From Chitinophaga jiangningensis (GTDB lineage: Bacteria; Bacteroidota; Bacteroidia; Chitinophagales; Chitinophagaceae), in NCBI RefSeq assembly GCF_900142605.1, contig NZ_FRBL01000008.1:372001-436000 (forward strand): DNA of 64,000 nucleotides. Reading direction: 5' to 3'. Position numbers and translations under genes: made by a program. Below the pieces are notes generated by a model. It was not told the DNA's origin. It was given only the letters and a program-made list of their open reading frames with translations, and did no database searches. Positions 47,124-55,455 of this stretch are shown in pieces; the first letter of the stretch is position 1; each line of letters opens with the position of its first letter.

Positions 47124-50100
47124 TTACTCTCCCGGATCGATGGCTTCTTTATCTACCGTAAATTGTTTTCCATGTACTTTGCGGTACTTCTTTATATATG
47201 CCGATGGATTCATCCCAAAGAGCTTATTAAACTGTTCGCGGAAATACTTAATATCTCCTATACCCACTGCATAGGCCGTTTCCTTGATGCTGTAATCCGT
47301 ATTAATAAAGAGCTCCGCAGCTTTCCGAAGCCGTATCGAGCGAATGAATATATTTACCGGCTGCCCCGAAACCAGTTTTACCTTGCGGAGCAGGTTGGAA
47401 TGACTCATTCCCAACTCCTGCAGCAGTGTTTGAATACTAAAGTGCTTATCTTTTAAATGTTTCTCGACAATTAAAATGCACTTTTCCAACAACTCCTTAT
47501 ACTCCGCGGAAACTTTGAAGTTGCTTTGGGTGAGCGTAATCTCATTGTAAAAATACTTCTGCAGGGCGCTGCGGTTCCTCAGGAGCGTAGCCACCAATGC
47601 AATCACCAGCTTACTGTCAAACGGTTTAACGATATAATCATCGGCTCCTCCTTCCACTCCCTGCAGTTTGAGTTCATCGGAGGTGGCTCCCGTAAGCAGG
47701 ATCACCGGGATATGGTTTAACTGTTCGTTTTCCTTTATGGCTTTGCACAGCTCAATACCGCTCATCTGCTTCATATGGATGTCGGAGATCACCAGGTCCG
47801 GCAGATATTTCTTCGCCATCGCCAGACCTGTTTCACCGTCGCCGGCCAGGTAAGTGAGGTAAGTATCTTTAAATAGCCGGGCCAGGTATTCCCGGATACC
47901 CTCATCATCATCAATGATCAGAATCGATTGCTTCCCGGAAACCAGCTCCGGCAAAGGTGCTGACGTGGCAGTTTGCACGGCGGGGTTCACATCTTCCTTT
48001 AATACTTCCGGCAACTGCGGGGTGGGTATCGTTTCTGAGATCACCACATCTTCCGGAAAATGAGCTTTCCCTTTGTGAAACGTCAGCGTAAAAGTGGTAC
48101 CCCGGCCTTCTTCACTGTTATAAAAGATGGTTCCCCGGTGCTGTACCGCAAAATGCTTCACCAGGAAAAGGCCAATGCCAAATCCGGGGCGGGAAGTGCT
48201 TCCCGATTTTTCTACTTTATAAAATTTTTCAAAAACTTTATCACCAGTGTCTGCTGGAATACCAACGCCGGTATCTTCTACTCTAATCACTACATCCGTT
48301 GCAGCGTCTTCCACCAGCAGCCGGATGGTGCCACCAGCCGGGGTATATTTCAGTGCATTGGAAAGCAGGTTATATAATATAATCTCCAGCTTCTCCGGGT
48401 CGGCATACAGCTCCAGCTGTTTGTCCGGGCAGTCAAATTCGTAGGTAACCCGCTGTGCATGCGCCTGCCGCACGAAGCACAGATACACTTCACAGGCCAG
48501 GTCGTGCAGGTTTAACCGCGATGGCCTGATATGATCCAGGCCGCTTTCCGTTTTTCTGAACAGCAGCAACTGATCCACCAGACTAAGCATACGCCTGGCA
48601 TTGCGGTACACTATATGCAGCTCCCCTTTCGCGTACTGCTCCTCGAAATCTTTATCCAGCAACTCCTTCACCGGATTAATAATTAATGTCAGTGGCGTTC
48701 GGAATTCATGGGAAATGCTCGTAAAAAATGAAATCTTCTTTTCGGTGATTTCTCTTTCCCGTTTGTTTAAGATGCGTTCCTTTTCACTTTCTGCCTGTTC
48801 TCTTTCCCTTTCCGCGCGCTCCCGCTCCAATTCAGTTTTTTCCTTCGCCAGTTCGGCCAGGCTTCGCTCCTTTTCCAGCCGCTCGTTTTCTGCATTCAGC
48901 TTTGCAATTTTCACTTCAAACTGCAGCCGGACGCGCCTGGAACGGTATTGTAAATAATAATACAGGGTTACAATTGCCAATAAAGTATATATTAACCAGG
49001 CCCACCAGCTCCTGTACCATGGAGGCAGTACAATAATTTTTACCTGTGCTTCTTCAGGCATCCACTGCCCTTCAGCGTTGGTGTTCTTTACCCGGAATGT
49101 ATAGGTTCCTTCGGAAAGATGGCTGTAAACCGCTTTCCTGGAATCGCCACTATAAATCCAGCCTTTATCCGAACCTTCCAGGAAGTAGGCGTACTGAATT
49201 TTATCCGGTGCGGAATATTCCAGTGCAGCAAACCCGAACGACAAGATAGCTTTATAGTATGGAATGGTGATCTGTTCAATTTGATTGTGGCCTGAACGCA
49301 ACTCAAGTGCGGTATCCGCCTCCAATGGCATATTGGAGACTTTTATGTTCGTCAGAAAAACTTTGGGGTTACTGTTGATCCCAGCCATATTTTCGGGATG
49401 GAACAAAGAAAAACCCTTTATACCCCCAAAGGCAAACTCCCCGGACGCCAGTTGAATGGCAGCATGATAATTAAACTGGTTGCTCTGTAGCCCATCGCCC
49501 TGGTAGTAACTCCTGAATGTTTTAGTGGTGGGATTAAATTTAGCAATACCGTTAAAGGTGCTCATCCACAGGTTACCGGCTGCGTCTTCCAGGATGGTGA
49601 GTACGGAGTTGCTACACAGGCCTTCATCCGTTGTATAGCGGGCGATAATCTTTCCCTGCTTCCTGTCAAACAAAATCAATCCCCCTCCTTCAGTACCGAG
49701 CCAGAAATTTCCTGCGCGGTCCTCTTTCATCACATTTACAGGTTTACCGATGAAAAAGGCGGCATGTGCCTTCTGCCGCCTGTCAATGCGAAATACGTAG
49801 TTGATACCGCCGCCCCAAAGCACCTGGTCTCTATCTTCTCTCAAAGCATATAAATCCTTTAACTGGCTGTCAAATAATTCAAAAACCTTTTTCTGGCGGT
49901 TTAATTTAAAGAGACCATATTGCTGCGTGGTAAGCCAGCAAGTTTTCTCCTGATCTTCCAGCATGCCGGGCCCAATAGGATGTAGTACCACCTGTGGATG
50001 CAGGGGGTCCACACAATCGTACCTTTCGAACTTCCCCTTACTAAAGCGGTTTACGCCCCCGCGGTAAGTGATTATCCAGGTGTGCTGCGGATCATCCGCA

Positions 50101-51332
50101 CGAATATCGGTAACAAAATTATCGCTCAGGGAATAAGGGTTCCCAGGTTCATGCCGGTAGTTGGTAAACGTATTTGTTTTCCTGTTCCAGATACTTAGCC
50201 CGTCCCCGTCCGTGCCGATCCATACATCCCGGTTGGGTGCTTCGTAGAACGATAAAATATAATTGCTCGCAAGCGATTGATCACCCGCGGAGAAAACGTT
50301 GTGAAAACGCTCTTTATTCGGGTCTATAATATTTACACCTCCTCTCAGGCAGCCAATCCATTTCCTTTCCTGTTTATCAATCCAGATAGCATACACCGCA
50401 TTGCTCGATAAAGTATTCGGCTCATTTGAAACGGATAAAAAATCGACTTGATCTGTATCCGTATTTAAAACCGCCACTCCGCCCCCATTGGTGGCAATCC
50501 AGAGTTCATTGGGCTTATTCACCGTGATACCCGCAACGGCATTGTATTTCAGCTTCCCATTTTCTACACGATATACCTTATCGAAAGTATTAGCCGTGAT
50601 GTTGTATCGCTGTAGTCCGTCGTTTGTTCCAATCCATAAAAACTGGCGGAGTGCTTTAATACAATTGGCGGATCGCAGCACTTCCGTTACCCGGCTGCCT
50701 TTATGGGTAACATAGTCATAACGATACAACCCTTTATCCGCTACAAAAAACCACACCTGCCCGTCATTTGCCACTTCCACCGTTGTTACATCATACACGA
50801 CATGCGCATTGTCCTGTAATACTACAGTGGCACCAGTGGTTTTGCCATGTTCAAAAAAAAGCAGCCCATTATCTGCTGTGGCAACAAACATATTGCCCTT
50901 GCCATCCGCTTTAATGGCTTTTACTACCGACTGTAACTGCGCCTGCTTTCCTTCTCCCGTTTTATAATACAGGACGGAGAAGTCATCGGTCAACTGGTGG
51001 TAAATACTGGCGCCCTGACGGGTCCCTATCCATAAATTACCCTGTTGATCTTCACTGATCGAATTAATCCAGTTATTAATGAGAGAGCGGGTATTTTTAA
51101 AATTATTTCTGAAGATTTTGAATTCATAACCATCAAACCGATTGAGTCCATCATAGGTTCCAAACCACATGAACCCGTTCCGGTCCTGGTAAATACAGCG
51201 CACAAAATTGTTGGACAGGCCCTGGTCAATTCCCAGGTAGGCCCTCACGGGGTAACCGGCATAAGATGCAATGCTGGTAAGCAGCTGCAGGCATATGATC
51301 ACGTGGAAAAATTTCTTACAAAACGATTTCAT
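47124..51332 (-). CDS. Hybrid two-component system regulator (HTCS 2) with extended coiled coil
   Basis: 1402 residues: signal peptide (to about 26), Reg_prop propeller blades (about 30-690), Y_Y_Y domain (about 705-770), transmembrane helix (about 774-795), a highly charged coiled coil (about 800-862; ELERERAEREREQAESEKER), HisKA (His near 874 in SHEFRTP), HATPase_c (NLLSNALKYTPAGG, FGIGLFL), receiver (Asp near 1183 in VISDIHM) and AraC-type HTH (about 1304-1387). The layout equals that of HTCS 1 except for the longer coiled coil, which could change signal transfer. It has terminators on both sides, so it is its own transcript. Confidence 0.97.
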   Translation of the reverse strand: MKSFCKKFFHVIICLQLLTSIASYAGYPVRAYLGIDQGLSNNFVRCIYQDRNGFMWFGTYDGLNRFDGYEFKIFRNNFKNTRSLINNWINSISEDQQGNLWIGTRQGASIYHQLTDDFSVLYYKTGEGKQAQLQSVVKAIKADGKGNMFVATADNGLLFFEHGKTTGATVVLQDNAHVVYDVTTVEVANDGQVWFFVADKGLYRYDYVTHKGSRVTEVLRSANCIKALRQFLWIGTNDGLQRYNITANTFDKVYRVENGKLKYNAVAGITVNKPNELWIATNGGGVAVLNTDTDQVDFLSVSNEPNTLSSNAVYAIWIDKQERKWIGCLRGGVNIIDPNKERFHNVFSAGDQSLASNYILSFYEAPNRDVWIGTDGDGLSIWNRKTNTFTNYRHEPGNPYSLSDNFVTDIRADDPQHTWIITYRGGVNRFSKGKFERYDCVDPLHPQVVLHPIGPGMLEDQEKTCWLTTQQYGLFKLNRQKKVFELFDSQLKDLYALREDRDQVLWGGGINYVFRIDRRQKAHAAFFIGKPVNVMKEDRAGNFWLGTEGGGLILFDRKQGKIIARYTTDEGLCSNSVLTILEDAAGNLWMSTFNGIAKFNPTTKTFRSYYQGDGLQSNQFNYHAAIQLASGEFAFGGIKGFSLFHPENMAGINSNPKVFLTNIKVSNMPLEADTALELRSGHNQIEQITIPYYKAILSFGFAALEYSAPDKIQYAYFLEGSDKGWIYSGDSRKAVYSHLSEGTYTFRVKNTNAEGQWMPEEAQVKIIVLPPWYRSWWAWLIYTLLAIVTLYYYLQYRSRRVRLQFEVKIAKLNAENERLEKERSLAELAKEKTELERERAEREREQAESEKERILNKREREITEKKISFFTSISHEFRTPLTLIINPVKELLDKDFEEQYAKGELHIVYRNARRMLSLVDQLLLFRKTESGLDHIRPSRLNLHDLACEVYLCFVRQAHAQRVTYEFDCPDKQLELYADPEKLEIILYNLLSNALKYTPAGGTIRLLVEDAATDVVIRVEDTGVGIPADTGDKVFEKFYKVEKSGSTSRPGFGIGLFLVKHFAVQHRGTIFYNSEEGRGTTFTLTFHKGKAHFPEDVVISETIPTPQLPEVLKEDVNPAVQTATSAPLPELVSGKQSILIIDDDEGIREYLARLFKDTYLTYLAGDGETGLAMAKKYLPDLVISDIHMKQMSGIELCKAIKENEQLNHIPVILLTGATSDELKLQGVEGGADDYIVKPFDSKLVIALVATLLRNRSALQKYFYNEITLTQSNFKVSAEYKELLEKCILIVEKHLKDKHFSIQTLLQELGMSHSNLLRKVKLVSGQPVNIFIRSIRLRKAAELFINTDYSIKETAYAVGIGDIKYFREQFNKLFGMNPSAYIKKYRKVHGKQFTVDKEAIDPGE

Positions 51333-51356
51333 GGTGACAAAGGAGACGCTACACGT

Positions 51357-51405
51357 AAAAAAAGGAATAACTTAACCCGCTGTGAAAATGGTTAAATTAT
51401 TCCTT
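51357..51405 (-). terminator. Rho-independent terminator after the CE1-like gene
   Basis: 15-bp inverted repeat with one mismatch (51362-51376 with 51391-51405) and a 14-nt loop, followed on the minus strand by seven T residues (51357-51363). It ends the SusC3-SusD3-GH5-esterase transcript before HTCS 2. Confidence 0.88.
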
Positions 51406-51448
51406 ACAATATACCCTAAAATGGAGAAAAGTTGAAATTAAACGCCGG

Positions 51449-52306
51449 TCATCTTCCTGACATATACCACGTAAACTGGTACAGATTGCGATCCCACTCC
51501 TTGTTGTCATGCCCGTTGGTATCCACTACATAAATATGCGGTAGCCGGATGGAGTCCAGGTAGGCATGCACCTTTTCACTGATACTAAATAAGCCATCCT
51601 GATTACCACAACCTACCCAGAGTAACTTTAAGCGCTTCCGTGCTTTGGTCATATCCGGGATGAACGGGATATCATACATTCCGCCAAACTGGTTGGTATT
51701 AGGAGCAGCGGAAAAACCACCCACGTAAGCAAATGTATCCGGGTGATACAAACCGATGTTATACGACTGCCCGCCTCCCATGGACAAGCCCGCCAGTGCG
51801 CGGTGCTTTTTATCAGTGCCATAGTGCGCATCTATGTAGGGAATGATATCCTGCAGCAGATCGTCTTCAAATGACTTTCCGTAACCGGCATAACCATCTG
51901 CTTTACCGGAACGCTTGCCCTTCGCCGTATCTCCCACCGTAAGCCAGGTATCGCAATTCGGAAACACCATAATGGCAGGCTTGATCGTACCTGCAGCGAT
52001 GCCGTTATCCATGATCACATCCGCCTGGCACCATTCCGTCCATTGCCCGTAATCCTGTCCTAACCCGTGCAACAGGTAGATGACCGGATACTTTTGTTTC
52101 GGGGAATACCCCGGTGGCGTATACACGTTCATTTCCCTGCGCTTGCCCAGTGTTTTTGAATCATACTGCACCGCCACGAGTTTGCCATGTGGTATATCTT
52201 CCCGTTGAATGTTAAACCCTGCCGGAGGATCAGGAATATTGGTGGTCTGTGCCACAGCAGCCTGGCCGATCATCAGGCAGGCTATACCCATCATTATGTT
52301 TCTCAT
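51449..52306 (-). CDS. CE1-like secreted esterase (esterase D/feruloyl esterase type)
   Basis: 285 residues with a signal peptide ending near AVAQ. Alpha/beta hydrolase of the esterase D/CE1 group: YLLHGLGQDYGQWTEW (oxyanion region), Ser175 in AGLSMGGGQS, Asp237 in CGNQDGLF and His266 in NGHDNKEW form a complete triad. Family members remove acetyl or feruloyl groups from xylan and related glycans. It starts 7 bp after the GH5 stop, so both are probably made together; the pair suggests an esterified hemicellulose as target. The acyl group cannot be told from sequence. Confidence 0.92.
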   Translation of the reverse strand: MRNIMMGIACLMIGQAAVAQTTNIPDPPAGFNIQREDIPHGKLVAVQYDSKTLGKRREMNVYTPPGYSPKQKYPVIYLLHGLGQDYGQWTEWCQADVIMDNGIAAGTIKPAIMVFPNCDTWLTVGDTAKGKRSGKADGYAGYGKSFEDDLLQDIIPYIDAHYGTDKKHRALAGLSMGGGQSYNIGLYHPDTFAYVGGFSAAPNTNQFGGMYDIPFIPDMTKARKRLKLLWVGCGNQDGLFSISEKVHAYLDSIRLPHIYVVDTNGHDNKEWDRNLYQFTWYMSGR

Positions 52307-52313
52307 ATTAAAC

Positions 52314-53768
52314 TTAATTACTTCCTGCTAACAATGCACTGATGGTCCGTTGATCCAGCACCGTGTTATTACGCCTGTCCAGCGCGCCACCAGTGTCCCA
52401 GTAAAAAGGTTTTACCCCATTGGCTACTGCTTTTTGGGTAACATAGGTTAACCAGTAATCTACTGCATCATTATGCGTTGCCAGGTCTTTAGGCACATAC
52501 TTACTGTTACCACGTCTGTAAGCCCCATATTCACCTAGTATCACAGGAATTTGTTTATCAGTAAATTTGACTTTCATTTTCGCAAACGCAGCAATCACAT
52601 CACTTTCCTCCCCCCAGGTTGCATTACGCTCCGGCTCAATGGTGGAGTGATGCCCCGCACCCCAGTAGTAAAACATTTTACCCCAGGAAGCATCTCCATC
52701 CATCAATATACAAAACTGCGAAGGTGTATAATAGTGTACCTCTACCATCAGGCGGTCTTTCACCGCATCGGTAGGCAAAGTGTTCATCAGCTGGTTTGTT
52801 TTGTCGATGTCAGTAGATGGCCCCTGTACTACCAGTACGCGGTAGCTGTTACGCCCACCGGTGGACCTTACCGCGTTAATAAAAGTCTGGTGGTAACTCT
52901 GCAGAATAGCCATCTGTTCCGCAGTTTCTACCGGCGGTTCATTGGCACTGGCGAACATGAGGTGTTCATCAAAGTCGCGCATGGTAGTAGCGATTTGCTC
53001 CCAGAAAGCTTTTTGTTTGGCGTTGGTGGCATCCTGTCTTACTTTGGAAATATTTTCATCCAGCCAGCCACCGTCCCAGTGAATGTTAAGTAGCACATAG
53101 ATATCATTTTGCACGCAGTACTGTACTACCTGCTTTACGCGTGTGAGCCACGCGTCCTGGATCTTGGCGATGTTTTTATCCGCATACTGATCCCAGGAGC
53201 AGGGAAGGCGTATGGCATTAAACCCTTGCAGCTTCACAGCTTTGATATAACTTTCGCTGATCAGCGGATTTCCCCAGGCGGTTTCACCACCTATTGCTTC
53301 TAATGTATTGCCTATGTTCCAACCCATTTTGAATTTCGCCGCCAGCTGTACCGCATTGCTTTCCATACCGGTGGCGTTTGCCGGCTGCGGGGAAGTGTTG
53401 TAGCTGGGATAACGGCTGCTGCCCTGGGTTACGGTAATTCTTCTCGACTGGCTGCTGCCGGCATCTACTACGAGAATGGCGGACCTGCTGTTACCGGTTG
53501 CATTAGGCGTGGCCGTTAGTCGTACGGAGGATTCACTGCCGCTGCCGGTGGACTTACTGGTCTGCAACCAACCGGCAGCAGGGTTAGAAAGCGTCCAGGT
53601 GATGTTGCTGGATATGTTTACATCAGCAGTACCGCCATCTTCAGAAAAAGTGAGGTCGGAAGAAGAAACGGATAAAGTGGGCGCATCTGTACTGCTCTTA
53701 CCGCAACAAACGAGGGTTACGGCAAATAGTAACAGGCCCGCCATGGGGATTTTTACGTGGAATTTCAT
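52314..53768 (-). CDS. BACON-GH5 endo-glycanase lipoprotein
   Basis: 484 residues. Lipobox TLVCC (Cys21) anchors it at the membrane. A BACON domain (about 30-116; TLSVSSSDLTFSEDGGTADV) ends in ITVTQG, and a GH5 (beta/alpha)8 barrel (about 135-480) follows: GWNIGNTLEAIGG, FNAIRLPCSWDQY, LNIHWDGGW, acid/base Glu277 in ASANEP, HYYTPSQF, and nucleophile Glu413 in LGEYGAYRR. GH5 (probably subfamily 4) with BACON matches the surface endo-xyloglucanase or endo-glucanase type known from Bacteroides. It likely makes the first cut for import by SusC3/D3. A hairpin precedes it. Confidence 0.94.
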   Translation of the reverse strand: MKFHVKIPMAGLLLFAVTLVCCGKSSTDAPTLSVSSSDLTFSEDGGTADVNISSNITWTLSNPAAGWLQTSKSTGSGSESSVRLTATPNATGNSRSAILVVDAGSSQSRRITVTQGSSRYPSYNTSPQPANATGMESNAVQLAAKFKMGWNIGNTLEAIGGETAWGNPLISESYIKAVKLQGFNAIRLPCSWDQYADKNIAKIQDAWLTRVKQVVQYCVQNDIYVLLNIHWDGGWLDENISKVRQDATNAKQKAFWEQIATTMRDFDEHLMFASANEPPVETAEQMAILQSYHQTFINAVRSTGGRNSYRVLVVQGPSTDIDKTNQLMNTLPTDAVKDRLMVEVHYYTPSQFCILMDGDASWGKMFYYWGAGHHSTIEPERNATWGEESDVIAAFAKMKVKFTDKQIPVILGEYGAYRRGNSKYVPKDLATHNDAVDYWLTYVTQKAVANGVKPFYWDTGGALDRRNNTVLDQRTISALLAGSN

Positions 53769-53800
53769 ATGTAATGTATTTAGAGGGAGTATTTAAATCA

Positions 53801-53834
53801 GGGTATTGGTGCCGGCAATGCGACACCAATACCC
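53801..53834 (-). promoter_or_regulatory. Intra-operon hairpin between SusD3 and GH5 genes
   Basis: Perfect 11-bp stem (GGGTATTGGTG, 53801-53811 with 53824-53834), 12-nt loop, in a 77-bp gap. No T tract follows, so partial termination or mRNA 3'-end protection of susCD message is more likely than full termination. Confidence 0.6.
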
Positions 53835-53845
53835 CGTTACATATT

Positions 53846-55438
53846 TTACCAACCGGCATTTTGTTTCAGCACATTATTGGACAACGTGATCTGAGCGTTA
53901 GGCACCTGTACCAGGCCTTTTGTTTCCTGTATCTTCGCGGCCTGAATAGTTTTGGTGGTATTCACACCACCATTTTGCACCGTCACCGATTCCGCAATAG
54001 CCGCAGCTGCTACGTTGATGCCCTGGCGTAGTAAGTCCCAGTAACGAATACCTTCTGCCACAAACTCCAGTCTTCTTTCATTCATAATATTTGCCTGGCT
54101 AACCGGTGTTTGCACAAAGGCTGCGCCGTAGGCTCTTTTACGCACCTGGTCAAAATAATCCTGTGCAGCAGGCGCGCCCAGTTCCGCAGCCATCAGCAAT
54201 ACATCTGCATACCTGATGGATACAAAATCCTGGAACTGGCTGATCATAAAGCTGGCACCTCCCATTTTTTCAGGAAGACTCCTTCCCGCTTCATCTGCCA
54301 GCGGCGTATACTTTTTAATGGTGTAGCCGGTATATTCCCGCTGGTCTTTAATATTCTGAAAATCCAGTTTCTCATCAGCGAAAGAAATGATAGAAGCACT
54401 TCTGCGGCTATCATTGGCAGCAAAGGCATTCCAGGTCTTAGGATTAATGGTAGCACCTCCCCAGCCCATGCCGTATGGATAAATGCTTTGAATACGGATG
54501 CCATTCATCACCATCCACGTGTTACCGTCTACGTTACCATTCCAGTCACTCGTATAGGTGTACTTGATAGCGAACACCGTTTCTTTGTTATCTTCTCCCA
54601 CATAATTATTGAGAGATGCCGGAGGCCACAGGTTAGCGAATTTATCCACCAGGCCAAATCCTCCGTTGTTCACCACATCTTCCGCGTAAGCGAGCGCCTG
54701 CGCTTTGGACACTTCCCCTACCAGGTCAGGCTTTCCATAATAGCCCGTATAATACAGGAACACACGTGCTATCAGTGCTTCCGCTGCCCATTTGGTTACG
54801 CGGCCACGGGTAGAAGGGTCCTGGCTGCCATAGCTGGTGGTGGCCAGGTTAGCCGCTGCAAATTTCAGGTCCGCCGCAATCAGGTGGTATACACTGTCGG
54901 GATTAGCCTGCGGCACATTGTCGGTAGTGGGTTTGGTAATCAATGGAATGTTGCCCCATAACCTTACCATATCAAAGTAGCAAAAGGCACGGATAAACCT
55001 GGTTTCTGCTTCGTAGGTATTACGCAGGGTGGTATTGCCTTTCCAGTCCACCCCGTCCAGGTGAGTCAGGAGCATGTTAGCGCGGTAAATGGCTTTATAA
55101 TACAGGCTCCACGAGTCGCCAAACAAATCCTGATCGGAAGGAGAACGCAGTTTATCAAATTCGTCCATCATCTGGTAGCCAAAGCCGTCGGCATTGCCTG
55201 TAGCCCCAAACGCTTCGTCCGACATAATAGTGGAAGCAACGGGAAAGGCTACCCCACCGGACCAAACGCGTTGTAACCCGTCATATACACCTACCAGCGC
55301 TTTCCAGGCATCTCCCTGGGTTCTATAGAAATTCTGTTCTGTTGCGGAGGTTACATCTTCCGTATCCAAAAAACTTTTTTTACAAGCCATCATGGATAGT
55401 AAGGTTGCCACCAGTATATAATATTTTACGTTTTTCAT
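53846..55438 (-). CDS. SusD/RagB-family lipoprotein (pair 3)
   Basis: 530 residues with lipobox LSMMAC before KKSFLDTEDV. Conserved blocks are IYRANMLLTHLDGVDW, RFIRAFCYFDMVRLWGNIPLI, VSIRYADVLLMAAELG and MNERRLELVAEGIRYWDLLRQ. It starts 17 bp after SusC3. It should present glucan- or hemicellulose-type oligosaccharides made by the GH5 enzyme to SusC3. Confidence 0.96.
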   Translation of the reverse strand: MKNVKYYILVATLLSMMACKKSFLDTEDVTSATEQNFYRTQGDAWKALVGVYDGLQRVWSGGVAFPVASTIMSDEAFGATGNADGFGYQMMDEFDKLRSPSDQDLFGDSWSLYYKAIYRANMLLTHLDGVDWKGNTTLRNTYEAETRFIRAFCYFDMVRLWGNIPLITKPTTDNVPQANPDSVYHLIAADLKFAAANLATTSYGSQDPSTRGRVTKWAAEALIARVFLYYTGYYGKPDLVGEVSKAQALAYAEDVVNNGGFGLVDKFANLWPPASLNNYVGEDNKETVFAIKYTYTSDWNGNVDGNTWMVMNGIRIQSIYPYGMGWGGATINPKTWNAFAANDSRRSASIISFADEKLDFQNIKDQREYTGYTIKKYTPLADEAGRSLPEKMGGASFMISQFQDFVSIRYADVLLMAAELGAPAAQDYFDQVRKRAYGAAFVQTPVSQANIMNERRLEFVAEGIRYWDLLRQGINVAAAAIAESVTVQNGGVNTTKTIQAAKIQETKGLVQVPNAQITLSNNVLKQNAGW

Positions 55439-55455
55439 CGCCTATTCATTTTAAG

